This document shows positions 1-7,689 of a stretch of 64,000 bases of DNA, one piece after another. Position numbers and translations under genes: made by a program. The DNA is from an uncultured Eubacteriales bacterium (lineage in GTDB: Bacteria; Bacillota; Clostridia; Christensenellales; DTU072). How positions within the stretch are numbered: the first letter of the stretch is position 1; each line of letters starts with the position of its first letter. The notes below the pieces were generated by a model that was not told the DNA's origin, searched no databases, and was given only the letters and a program-made list of their open reading frames with translations. The DNA is taken from the NCBI GenBank assembly GCA_949292905.1, contig CASFAV010000004.1:186001-250000 (forward strand), read 5' to 3'.

Positions 1-2
1 TC

Positions 3-788
3 TACGACATCAAGCTCGCCAAATACATGGGCTTCAATATGCTCAGAAAGCACATCAAAATCGAGCCCCTGCGCTGGTACTATCACTGCGACAGGCTGGG
101 CATGCTCGTGTGGCAGGACATGATCAACGGCGGCAAAGGCGCCAACACGGTCTTGAACGGAATTCGCGGGTTCCTTCACCTTCCGATAAAAGACAATAAC
201 TACGCCGCATGCGGCAGGCAGGACGCCGAAGGGCGCAAAGAATATTACGTGGACGCGGAACGTACCGTAAAAGGTCTTTACAACTGCGTATCCGTCGCGG
301 TGTGGGTGCCGTTCAACGAAAGCTGGGGACAGTTCGACGCGCTGAAAGCCACCGATTTCGTACGCGCTCTGGACCCCACCAGACCTATCGACCACGCGAG
401 CGGCTGGCACGATCAGGGCGGCGGCGATTTCAAATCGCTGCACATCTATTTCCGTCCCGTCACCCTGCCGCGCAAAGGCGTGGGCGAAAGAGTCATAGTC
501 CTTTCCGAATTCGGCGGATATTCGGTGGGCGTGGAAGGACACGTCTTCAATAAGTCCAAAAGTTTCGGCTATAAAAAGTTCAACGATCTCGGTACGTTCG
601 ACAACGCCTATCACGCGCTTTTCGCTAAAGAAATACTTCCTCTTATCCCCGAAGGGCTGTCCGCTACGGTATATACCCAGCTTACCGACGTCGAAGACGA
701 GATCAACGGTCTTATCACCTACGACAGGAAGGTAGTCAAAGTGGATATGGAGCGCATGCGGGAGCTTAACAAAAAATTGAAACTGTAA
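3..788 (+). CDS. Glycoside hydrolase family 2 enzyme, C-terminal part (5' end outside window)
   Basis: The reading frame is open from the window edge to TAA, giving 262 codons of the TIM-barrel catalytic domain of a GH2 enzyme (beta-galactosidase/glucuronidase/mannosidase group). The acid/base motif NESWGQF has its Glu codon at 318-320. The probable nucleophile lies in LSEFGGYS, Glu codon 507-509. The opening KYMGFNMLRKH-type stretch and the GMLVWQDM strand are typical of family 2. Substrate cannot be told from this part, and the N-terminal sugar-binding and Ig-like domains would lie upstream. A strong terminator follows at 813-845. The family call is firm; the specificity is not. Confidence 0.88.
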   Translation, partial: YDIKLAKYMGFNMLRKHIKIEPLRWYYHCDRLGMLVWQDMINGGKGANTVLNGIRGFLHLPIKDNNYAACGRQDAEGRKEYYVDAERTVKGLYNCVSVAVWVPFNESWGQFDALKATDFVRALDPTRPIDHASGWHDQGGGDFKSLHIYFRPVTLPRKGVGERVIVLSEFGGYSVGVEGHVFNKSKSFGYKKFNDLGTFDNAYHALFAKEILPLIPEGLSATVYTQLTDVEDEINGLITYDRKVVKVDMERMRELNKKLKL

Positions 789-812
789 TATCCTTATACC
801 GAAAAAAGAAGC

Positions 813-845
813 GGGCTCGTCTTGCGACGAGCCCGTCGTTTTTTT
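813..845 (+). terminator. Rho-independent terminator, bidirectional
   Basis: A perfect 9-bp GC-rich stem (813-821 with 826-834) closes a TTGC loop and is followed by a run of T. On the other strand it is also followed by T-rich sequence, so it can end both the GH2 gene and the convergent phosphoesterase gene. Confidence 0.88.
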
Positions 846-859
846 GCGCAAAAAACTCG

Positions 860-2026
860 TTATTCCGCGACTACGGATAGCGGCAGTTGCTCTATCTCCA
901 TATCGCCCGCAGAGTCGAGATCTATTATCGTCGCGCCGCGTTGAGTGTGCTCCTTGCCTATCCCGATGTAGGCAAGATAATCGATGCTCATTCCGTAGGT
1001 GAGCCTTACGCCCTTATAGCTCACGCTGAAATAGTTGAGGTGATCGTGTCCCACGAATACCCCTTGCGTGCTGCCGAGCTCAAGTATCGTCTCGAACATC
1101 TCGTCGTCGTACATGGAATGACATACGTTCTCGTCGGGCTCGAGCGCTTCGCCGTAATAATACGTGACGTTCTCGGTGTCTTTACTGCCAGCCGCCCTGT
1201 ATTCCTGCCAGGCGGTTTCGTATTCTATAAAAGGTATATGCATGAAAAGCAACGACTTCGGCGCGCCGTACGCGGAATTGAGCGCGTTCATGCGTTCCAC
1301 TTCGCCGCGGTACCATTCGATCTGGTTTTCGTGCAGTCCGTCGTAACGGTCGAAAAGTCCGTTACCGTCTTTGACGTAAGCGTGGGTGTCCATCATGTAG
1401 AGAGTCTGTATTATGCGGCCGCTCTCGTCATCGACGATATTGACGGCGTAGTTGATGCCGTCAACGTTCTCCGCCCTGTCGATAACGCAGTACTTCTCTC
1501 CCGAATAGAATTCGTACAGATCGTTACGGTCGTAGAAGCTGTAAGACTCCGTGTCGTGGTTGCCGAAGGAGATCGTGTAATAAACTCCGAGTTTATCCAT
1601 AAGCTTGGCGAACATCTGCGACTCGCGTAAATTGTTGAACGAGCCCGATTGTATCGGGAAAGGGTATGCTATGTCGCCCGTGACGACCACGAGATCGGGC
1701 TTTGCGGCACGGATAAGTTTCTCCACCGCGTCGAGCGCCTTGGCGTCTTTGCCTATAGAGAAAGCTCCGCCTCCGATATGCACGTCGGTTATCTGCAGAA
1801 TACGGAAGTCGTCGTCTGCGTCTATCCTGAAAGCGTATGCGCCGTTCTCATATACCGGCGTATAACGCGAACCGACCGCTTCGACGTCGTCGAGATCGTC
1901 AAAATTCGCCGCGTAGCCTATCACGCCTATCACCGTCACGAGCGCGAGAAACAATACGATCGCGCCGACTACGGAGCCCGCGACTATACCGGCTATCTTT
2001 CTGCGTCTTTCCCTGAGCAATGCCAT
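860..2026 (-). CDS. Membrane-anchored metallophosphoesterase (calcineurin-like)
   Basis: This 388-residue protein has an N-terminal membrane anchor (about residues 11-40) after a basic start, then a calcineurin-like metallophosphoesterase domain facing outside the cell. Metal-binding motifs appear in the usual order: D81-x-H83 (TDVHIGG), GD at 117-118 (VVTGDIAYP), GNHD at 155-158, and a late GHDH motif. Such enzymes hydrolyse phosphomono- or diesters (nucleotides, phospholipids or wall polymers), and the substrate is unknown here. The start is fixed by GGAGGG just upstream, and a consensus promoter lies at 2059-2086. It appears to be a single-gene unit. Confidence 0.85.
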   Translation of the reverse strand: MALLRERRRKIAGIVAGSVVGAIVLFLALVTVIGVIGYAANFDDLDDVEAVGSRYTPVYENGAYAFRIDADDDFRILQITDVHIGGGAFSIGKDAKALDAVEKLIRAAKPDLVVVTGDIAYPFPIQSGSFNNLRESQMFAKLMDKLGVYYTISFGNHDTESYSFYDRNDLYEFYSGEKYCVIDRAENVDGINYAVNIVDDESGRIIQTLYMMDTHAYVKDGNGLFDRYDGLHENQIEWYRGEVERMNALNSAYGAPKSLLFMHIPFIEYETAWQEYRAAGSKDTENVTYYYGEALEPDENVCHSMYDDEMFETILELGSTQGVFVGHDHLNYFSVSYKGVRLTYGMSIDYLAYIGIGKEHTQRGATIIDLDSAGDMEIEQLPLSVVAE

Positions 2027-2058
2027 TTTAAGCCCTCCTCGATTTCCGTTGCTTGATT

Positions 2059-2086
2059 ATTATATCAAATATATAAACTTTGTCAA
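2059..2086 (-). promoter_or_regulatory. Sigma-A-type promoter for the metallophosphoesterase
   Basis: Read on the minus strand: TTGACA (2086-2081), 16-nt spacer, TATAAT (2064-2059). Both hexamers are consensus. The rest of the 313-nt gap up to 2339 holds an AT-rich tract and a small ATAACC/GGTTAT hairpin (about 2264-2276). Nothing else was recognised. Confidence 0.75.
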
Positions 2087-2339
2087 TACCCGCCCGCGCG
2101 CGGACGTCAATTTCCGACAATGCTCTCCGTCAGCGGAAATACGACGATAAAGGTTCCCCGATATGCGATTAAGGATTCCGCAATGCGATTTTCTTACGCG
2201 CCCGAAGGGCGGCGCGCAGGTTTGTTCACACATAAATCACAGTTAAGTTACACATGCTATTCATAACCTTCGGTTATTAAATGTTTTTCGCTCACTTCCG
2301 CGTTATATATTAAATACGAGGAATACAGGAGGCAGTAAT

Positions 2340-2555
2340 ATGAATCTAATTAAGGAAAGACTGGTCGAAGAACTCAAATACTCCCCCTACACGACGAAAC
2401 AACTCGCCCAAATGGTAGGCGTTTCGCCGGAGATGATCACGCAGTACAAAACAACGAAAAAACTTCCTAAACTGGAAACGTTCGCCGCGCTGTGCAAAGC
2501 GCTCGAATGTTCCGCGGATTACATTCTCGGTTTGGATAAAGAGTATACTAAGTAA
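2340..2555 (+). CDS. Small XRE-family HTH transcriptional regulator
   Basis: This 71-residue protein is almost entirely an XRE/Cro-type helix-turn-helix: TTKQLAQMVGVSPEMITQYK is the recognition unit, and LECSADYILGL is the usual end of such domains. It has no extra ligand or protease domain, so it is a stand-alone DNA binder. AGGAGG lies 8 nt before the ATG. The target is unknown. It sits alone between a phosphoesterase and the antiporter gene, both transcribed the other way. Confidence 0.85.
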   Translation: MNLIKERLVEELKYSPYTTKQLAQMVGVSPEMITQYKTTKKLPKLETFAALCKALECSADYILGLDKEYTK

Positions 2556-2608
2556 ATCAAATCGCTCTTCTCGTTCGTTTACCGTCGGCGGTAAATCAGC
2601 GGCGCTTC

Positions 2609-3901
2609 TCAGGTACCGCTTTCGCCGTCGGTTTTATTTTTGCGCCCTTTTATACGCGCGGCGGCTTCTTCTATCAATTCGGTGATCGGCAGTTTGCCGC
2701 GCTCCGTTATCTCCCCCGCCGCTTTGAGGCTCATCTTCGTAAGCAACGGTCCAACCAGTTCGTATACGAGAGTGGCGCACAGAGTCACCGTCACCACCTG
2801 CCCCGCTATAGCGGCGAATTCGGGGGTATTGGCGACTATCTGCGCCATTCCTATCGCCACACCCGCTTGAGGAAGGAGGGTTATTCCGAGGTGATTTCTA
2901 ACCTGTTTGTCCGCTTTGGTGATAGCCGCGCCCGCGAACGCGCCGAAATATTTACCGAGGGAGCGGAACACTATGTACGCTATGCCGACGACGCCCACTT
3001 GCGGTATCACCGCAAGATCGAGAGTGGCTCCCGATATCACGAAAAACAACATAAACAGCGGCGGCGTCCAGCGTTCGGTGCCTTCGAGGATCATTTCGGC
3101 GTCCCTGCGGGTATTGACGAATACCGCTCCTATCATCATACAGGTAAGAAGGGAAGAAAGGTTGCCGCCGAGAATATTGAGTTCGCAAAGCCCCACTCCC
3201 GCGAGAACGAGCGTCACCATACAGCAGAGGCGGTTGGCGCGCGAACGGAAAAGCTTACAGCAAAGAGTAAGCAGGAAGCCGAGCGCCGCTCCTATCGCGA
3301 GACTCACCACTATCTCGAAAAGCGGCATCAGCAATACGCTCGTCACGGTGAGTTCGGCGCCCGCCGCCACCACTTTGGCTATTCCCGAACAAACGGCGAA
3401 TACCATAAGCCCTATCGCGTCGTCGAACGCCACCACGGGAAGCAAGGTATCCGTCACGACGCCGTGCGCTTTGAACTGACGTACGACCATAAGCGTCGCC
3501 GCGGGAGCGGTGGCGGTGGCTATAGCGGACAGAAGCAGTATCGCGGGCGTGTCGATGAGCTCCGGAGCCGCCGCGCGCACCACAAACAGCGCGCACATCA
3601 CGAGCGCCACGGCACCCAGCGCCTGCGTGAAGGTTATCACCAGTACCTTAGGTCCGAGACTTTTGAGGCTCGAAAGTTTGAATTCGCCGCCTATAGAAAA
3701 AGCTATGAATCCGAGCGCTATATCCGTTATGAAACTTACTCCGGAGAGAGTATCTCCGCTGAGGAGCCCTATGCAATAAGGTCCCACTATTATTCCCGCC
3801 GCGAGATAGCCGGTCACGCTGGGGAGATTGAACAGCTTCATCACCCTGTTGAATACAAGACCGAAAACCATTGCGAGAGCTATACCCAAAATCGCAGTCA
3901 T
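2609..3901 (-). CDS. CPA2-family cation:proton antiporter (KefB/NapA-like)
   Basis: About 430 residues with 11-13 hydrophobic segments, matching the Na+(K+)/H+ exchanger fold of the CPA2 family. Features include the early PSVTGYLAAGIIVGPY motif and the central TATAPAATLMVVRQF and VAFDDAIGLMVF segments; the latter carries the DD pair expected for ion transport. There is no C-terminal TrkA-N domain, only a short charged tail. GTG at 3907 is in frame, but it lies inside the SD-like GAAGGTG, so ATG at 3901 is preferred. The PII-like gene lies upstream on the same strand, 126 nt away, and may regulate it. Confidence 0.85.
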   Translation of the reverse strand: MTAILGIALAMVFGLVFNRVMKLFNLPSVTGYLAAGIIVGPYCIGLLSGDTLSGVSFITDIALGFIAFSIGGEFKLSSLKSLGPKVLVITFTQALGAVALVMCALFVVRAAAPELIDTPAILLLSAIATATAPAATLMVVRQFKAHGVVTDTLLPVVAFDDAIGLMVFAVCSGIAKVVAAGAELTVTSVLLMPLFEIVVSLAIGAALGFLLTLCCKLFRSRANRLCCMVTLVLAGVGLCELNILGGNLSSLLTCMMIGAVFVNTRRDAEMILEGTERWTPPLFMLFFVISGATLDLAVIPQVGVVGIAYIVFRSLGKYFGAFAGAAITKADKQVRNHLGITLLPQAGVAIGMAQIVANTPEFAAIAGQVVTVTLCATLVYELVGPLLTKMSLKAAGEITERGKLPITELIEEAAARIKGRKNKTDGESGT

Positions 3902-4027
3902 ATTCACCTTCGTAGAAAGCCCGCGCCACGCGCCCGCTTTCTTTTTCGCATTTAGCTTTAATTAAATTATTCCGATTATAATATAAAGAATCGAATGCGC
4001 TTCTTATGCGCGGAACCACCCGCTCGC

Positions 4028-4354
4028 TCAAAGCCCTTCGCAGAATTCCACGGGAATGGCGAACATCACGCCTTTGTGTTTCATGTCGGCTACTACCTCG
4101 CGCACCTTTTCTTTGGCAAGCTCCATTCTTTCGGGCTCGAGAAGCATTATCAGCGTGTGCCCCGTGTCGAAAGGACGACGCTTAAGTTTGTTGAAGCCCC
4201 CGAAAAAGGGTATCGGCTCCACGGAAGCGTGGCTCATAACGTTGTGTATGCTCGTGCTCGGCAGCACCATCCCGTTGAAACCCGCTTCGTTTAAAAGCCT
4301 CACGGTTTTTTCGAACATAAAATCGTCTTTAATATTTACCCAGAGCAAATACAT
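4028..4354 (-). CDS. PII-like small signalling protein
   Basis: A 108-residue protein whose length and order of secondary structure fit the PII/CutA-like ferredoxin fold. It has an opening strand (MYLLWVNIK), helix (EKTVRLLNEAGFNG), a loop region with GGFNKLKRRPFD, a strand (HTLIMLLE), helix (ELAKEKVREVVADM) and a final strand. Such proteins bind nucleotides or metabolites and control membrane transporters. This is a fold-level assignment without a diagnostic PII signature. GGAGGTG precedes the ATG. The antiporter gene is next on the same strand, which supports a role in controlling cation transport (inference). Confidence 0.6.
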   Translation of the reverse strand: MYLLWVNIKDDFMFEKTVRLLNEAGFNGMVLPSTSIHNVMSHASVEPIPFFGGFNKLKRRPFDTGHTLIMLLEPERMELAKEKVREVVADMKHKGVMFAIPVEFCEGL

Positions 4355-4379
4355 ATTTCACCTCCGCGATATCGCAAAT

Positions 4380-4408
4380 ATTATAATCCGCCGAAGGCGC
4401 GTAGTCAA
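4380..4408 (-). promoter_or_regulatory. Promoter for the PII-like gene
   Basis: Minus strand: TTGACT (4408-4403), 17-nt spacer, TATAAT (4385-4380), about 25 nt before the ATG. Confidence 0.75.
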
Positions 4409-4448
4409 CGAAACGGGCAAAGCCCGCCGAAAATGAATTGCGGGCGAC

Positions 4449-4477
4449 TTGCTTTCGGCGTGTAAACGTGGTATAAT
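4449..4477 (+). promoter_or_regulatory. Extended -10 promoter for the fumarase operon
   Basis: TTGCTT (4449-4454), 17-nt spacer, TGG-TATAAT (TATAAT 4472-4477). It lies 25 nt before the ATG, with the SD AAAGGAGG (4491-4498) between. Confidence 0.75.
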
Positions 4478-4502
4478 TTGCGGCGTAAACAAAGGAGGCA
4501 TT

Positions 4503-5393
4503 ATGGACAGAGCGGTCAAATTTACGGAAACGGTAGCCTCATTCGTCGAGCTCGTATCGAAAGTACTTCCGGACGACGTTACGGCTAAACTCGTCGAGCT
4601 ACGCGCCGCCGAGAAAGTCCCGATGGCGAAAGCGGTCTACGACTGTATGTTCGAGAATATGGAATTAGCCGTGAAACTCGCGAGACCTTTATGTCAGGAC
4701 ACGGGGGTAATACAGTATTTCCTCCGCGTGGGGACAAAATTCCCGCTCATAGACGAGCTCGGACCGCTTCTTCTCAAAGCGACGGAGATCGCCACCGAAA
4801 AAGCGCCCCTTCGCCATAACGCGGTGGAGACATTCAAGGAGAAAAACACCGGCACCAATACCGGTAAGAAAGTCCCCTATATCGAATACGAGCTCGTGCC
4901 GAATTCCGACAAGCTCGAAATGGACGTGTATATGGCGGGCGGCGGCTGTTCTCTTCCCGGACGCGCCGCGGTGCTGATGCCGAGCGCGGGCTACGAGGGC
5001 ATAGCCAAATTCGTCGCGGATACCATGGTGGAATTCGGCGTGAACGCCTGTCCTCCGCTCGTGGTGGGCGTAGGCGTGGGCACTTGCGTGGCTTCGAGCG
5101 CGAAGCTCGCGAAGCGCGCTTCCCTGCGTAAAGTGGGTTCCCGTAATCCCGATCCGCTCGTCGCGCGCATGGAAGTAGATCTCGAAAACGCGCTCAACGG
5201 TATCGCAATAGGACCGCAGGGACTTACGGGAAGCGCGAGCGTGCTTTGCGTAAACATCGAAAATATGGCGCGTCATCCTTCCGCGCTGGGCGTCGGAGTG
5301 GCGTTCGGCTGCTGGGCGCACAGGAGAGGCACGATAGTATTCGACGCCGATATGAATCACACCCTTCTTTCGCATAAGGAGGCTATACTATGA
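4503..5393 (+). CDS. Class I fumarate hydratase (or L-tartrate dehydratase) alpha subunit
   Basis: A 296-residue [4Fe-4S] hydro-lyase alpha subunit that would interconvert fumarate and malate, or dehydrate tartrate, in the cytoplasm. Three conserved cysteines suit the cluster: Cys64 in PLCQDTG, Cys183 in NACPP and Cys270 in FGCWAHRRG. ATG 4503 is chosen because AAAGGAGG precedes it; an in-frame ATG 18 codons earlier lies upstream of the promoter's -10. It overlaps the beta subunit by ATGA. Fumarase and tartrate dehydratase of this two-subunit type cannot be told apart by eye, but fumarase is the commoner function in Clostridia. Confidence 0.9.
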   Translation: MDRAVKFTETVASFVELVSKVLPDDVTAKLVELRAAEKVPMAKAVYDCMFENMELAVKLARPLCQDTGVIQYFLRVGTKFPLIDELGPLLLKATEIATEKAPLRHNAVETFKEKNTGTNTGKKVPYIEYELVPNSDKLEMDVYMAGGGCSLPGRAAVLMPSAGYEGIAKFVADTMVEFGVNACPPLVVGVGVGTCVASSAKLAKRASLRKVGSRNPDPLVARMEVDLENALNGIAIGPQGLTGSASVLCVNIENMARHPSALGVGVAFGCWAHRRGTIVFDADMNHTLLSHKEAIL

Positions 5394-5998
5394 AAAAAGT
5401 ATTGACTTTGCCCCTTACTTCCTCGGACGTCGAAGATTTACGCATCGGCGACGTGATATATCTTACCGGAACGGTGGTCACCTGCCGCGACACCGGACAC
5501 AAACGCAGAGTGCTGTCGGGGGTTATCCCTCATACGCCGCTCGAAGGCGGCGCGGTCTTCCACGCGGGACCGATAGTGAAAAAAACGGATTCGGGCTGGC
5601 AGATGGTTTCGGTGGGTCCCACCACGAGTATGCGTATGGAGAAATTCGAGAAAGAATTCATCGAGCTCACCGGAGTGAAGGTAATAATCGGTAAGGGCGG
5701 AATGGGCGAAAAAACGGTGCGCGCCTGCGTCGAAAACAAAGCGGTGCACTGCGTGTTCCCCGGCGGCTCCGCCGTGGTCGCCGCGGCGGAAGTGGAGGAG
5801 ATAACGGACGCGGAGTGGCTCGACCTCGGCATGCCCGAAGCCTTCTGGGTGCTGAAGGTAAAAGAATTCGGACCGCTCATCGTGTCGATAGACACCGAGG
5901 GCAACAACCTTTTCGAAAACAATAAAAGGATTTTCGCCGAACGCAAGGAAAAAGCGCTCGAGAAACTCTATCCCAAACTCAACTTTATGAAATATTGA
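5390..5998 (+). CDS. Class I fumarate hydratase (or L-tartrate dehydratase) beta subunit
   Basis: A 202-residue partner of the preceding alpha subunit, matching the C-terminal domain of class I fumarases. The family motifs GPTTSMRM and GKGGMG are present, as is the VFPGGSAVVAA stretch. Start and upstream stop overlap in ATGA, so translation is coupled and the two proteins should be made in equal amounts. Together they form the oxygen-sensitive heterodimeric hydro-lyase used in the reductive or partial TCA branch of anaerobes. Confidence 0.9.
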   Translation: MKKVLTLPLTSSDVEDLRIGDVIYLTGTVVTCRDTGHKRRVLSGVIPHTPLEGGAVFHAGPIVKKTDSGWQMVSVGPTTSMRMEKFEKEFIELTGVKVIIGKGGMGEKTVRACVENKAVHCVFPGGSAVVAAAEVEEITDAEWLDLGMPEAFWVLKVKEFGPLIVSIDTEGNNLFENNKRIFAERKEKALEKLYPKLNFMKY

Positions 5999-6025
5999 CC
6001 GTATAATGTAAAGGAGAACGATGCT

Positions 6026-6547
6026 ATGGAAACTTTCGAAACTATATTCTCGCGCGTATCCACGCGCGATTTCAACGATAAAGAGGTAAGCGCGGAGCTT
6101 ATCGAACGTATCCTTCAGGCGGGCATGAGCGCACCCGTAGGCAGAGCGCGCTACGACACTCTGCACATTACCGTCGTGAAAGACCAAACCTTCCTCGACG
6201 GCGTGACGGAGCTCGCCAAAGACACTTCGCCGAGAGAGCGCGCCCCCTTCTACGGTGCAAAAACGCTTATCGTCGTCTCCTCGAAGATGAGCGAAGCTCC
6301 CGCCATCGAATACAGCAACGTCGGCTGCGTTATAGAGAATATGGCTATCGCCGCGCGCGCTCTGGGTGTCGCGAGCGTATACCTGTGGGCTTTCGTCAAG
6401 CCTCTCGAAAGCGCGCCCGCCCTGCTCGCCAAACTCTCGCTCCCCGAAGGATTCAAGCCCGTTTCGGCTCTCGCTATAGGCTATTCGGATACCCCTCTCG
6501 GCGTTTTCGATAAACCGCGCCATTCCATATCAGTCAACGAAATCTGA
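6026..6547 (+). CDS. Nitroreductase-family flavoprotein
   Basis: A 173-residue FMN-dependent nitroreductase-fold protein. The N-terminal RVSTRDFNDKEV and SAPVGRARYDTLH motifs bind FMN phosphate and are standard, and the GCVIENMAIAARALGVAS helix is the dimer and FMN helix of the family. It probably reduces a quinone, nitro- or enone compound with NAD(P)H; the substrate is unknown. AAAGGAG lies 9 nt before the ATG. It follows the fumarase genes by 27 nt and may be co-transcribed with them. A strong hairpin follows at 6583-6612. Confidence 0.85.
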   Translation: METFETIFSRVSTRDFNDKEVSAELIERILQAGMSAPVGRARYDTLHITVVKDQTFLDGVTELAKDTSPRERAPFYGAKTLIVVSSKMSEAPAIEYSNVGCVIENMAIAARALGVASVYLWAFVKPLESAPALLAKLSLPEGFKPVSALAIGYSDTPLGVFDKPRHSISVNEI

Positions 6548-6582
6548 TATAGGTCTTACGAAAAAAATTCCGATAATATTTT

Positions 6583-6617
6583 GCGCACGCGGCGCACCGG
6601 CGCCGCGTGCGCTTATG
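6583..6617 (+). terminator. Rho-independent terminator after the nitroreductase gene
   Basis: A 13-bp perfect GC stem (6583-6595 with 6600-6612) with an ACCG loop. The following T run is short and interrupted (TTATGTTTT). Confidence 0.7.
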
Positions 6618-6655
6618 TTTTACGGGCAAAATTTTCGTTCGGTTGTCAAAAACGC

Positions 6656-6684
6656 TTGATATAAGCGCCCGCGAATGATATACT
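6656..6684 (+). promoter_or_regulatory. Promoter for the AmaP-like gene
   Basis: TTGATA (6656-6661), 17-nt spacer, TATACT (6679-6684) preceded by TG. The ATG is at 6728, with GGAGGTAA before it. Confidence 0.7.
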
Positions 6685-6727
6685 TATGGCGAATAAATCG
6701 GCGGACGCCGAGATCCGGAGGTAAAGT

Positions 6728-7636
6728 ATGAAGAAAATATTCGAAAAGGTCGTTACCGTCACTCTCGGTGTGATAAGTCTCTTTTTCGTTATAATGATGC
6801 TCGTCACCGCGTTCGGCGGACTCGAGCTCAACGACTTCGACAACAGCATCGTGCGCGCGTTGCTCATATGCCTTGCCGTGATTTTCGCCGTCCTTACCGG
6901 TCTTGCGGTTTTCGCCGCCTTCCAGGACAACGAGAAACTCTCCTCCGTGGTGCTTTTCAAGAATAAGGAATCCGCCACCAAAGCTACCGTCGGCGTCGTC
7001 AAGCGCACCGCGAAGCGCGTAGTGAAGGAGATACCCGAAGCCAAACTCACCAAAGTTCAGATAGTCGCCGACGACAACGGCAACGTCCGTCTGAAAGTCG
7101 ACGTCAAACTCGCCACCGACGCCACCATGGAAGTCGTCACGAAGGTCAGAGCGTTGCTCATAGACACCTTCGCCAACGTCTTCGGTATAGAATTCGCGTC
7201 GATAGACTTCCGCATCGTGAAGTCGAAAAATTCCTACCTGCCCTCTGCCGCCGCGGTAGACAAGCGCGTAGAAGAGCTCAAAGCCACCGTCGAGGTCAAC
7301 AAACCCGAAGCCGACGTCGCCGAAGCCGCCGAAGCGGCCGAAGCGCCTGCGGAAACTGCCGAAGACGTTATCGGTATTATCCCCTCGGGAGGGGATGCGG
7401 ATGTAAACGAAGCGTCGGATAGCGACGCACCGGTAGCAAACAGCGCAAACGCCGCAGAGGAGCCCGTAGCGGAAGCGGAGGAGGCGGAAGAAGTCTCCGA
7501 AGCGGAAGCCGACGCCGCCGAAGAGGAAGCAGCCGAAGAAGTTGCGTCCGAAGAAGTTGCGTCCGAAGAAGCGGAAGCTCCCGTGACCGAAGCGGCGGAA
7601 GAAACCGCCGTCGACGCGGACAAAGAGGATAAATAA
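6728..7636 (+). CDS. AmaP/Asp23-like membrane protein with acidic Ala/Glu-rich tail
   Basis: A 302-residue protein with two N-terminal membrane segments (about residues 8-30 and 40-65), then an alkaline-shock (Asp23/Gls24-like) domain of about 110 residues, TKVQIVADDNGNVRLKVDV being its core strand pair. This is the layout of AmaP, the membrane anchor for Asp23 in the envelope-stress system of Gram-positives. The last ~130 residues are a low-complexity acidic Ala/Glu/Val-rich tail with near repeats (the VASEE unit occurs twice). No separate asp23 gene is adjacent. Membrane and domain layout are clear; the AmaP role is by analogy. Confidence 0.72.
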   Translation: MKKIFEKVVTVTLGVISLFFVIMMLVTAFGGLELNDFDNSIVRALLICLAVIFAVLTGLAVFAAFQDNEKLSSVVLFKNKESATKATVGVVKRTAKRVVKEIPEAKLTKVQIVADDNGNVRLKVDVKLATDATMEVVTKVRALLIDTFANVFGIEFASIDFRIVKSKNSYLPSAAAVDKRVEELKATVEVNKPEADVAEAAEAAEAPAETAEDVIGIIPSGGDADVNEASDSDAPVANSANAAEEPVAEAEEAEEVSEAEADAAEEEAAEEVASEEVASEEAEAPVTEAAEETAVDADKEDK

Positions 7637-7689
7637 GCGTCGGACGGCTCGGGAAGGCACGGTCCCTTCCGCAAATATAAGGAGCCAAT

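Noticed and set aside
4449..4502. Longer fumarase alpha start
   Set aside because: The extra 18 codons cover the promoter -10 and SD; the ATG at 4503 has an ideal SD.
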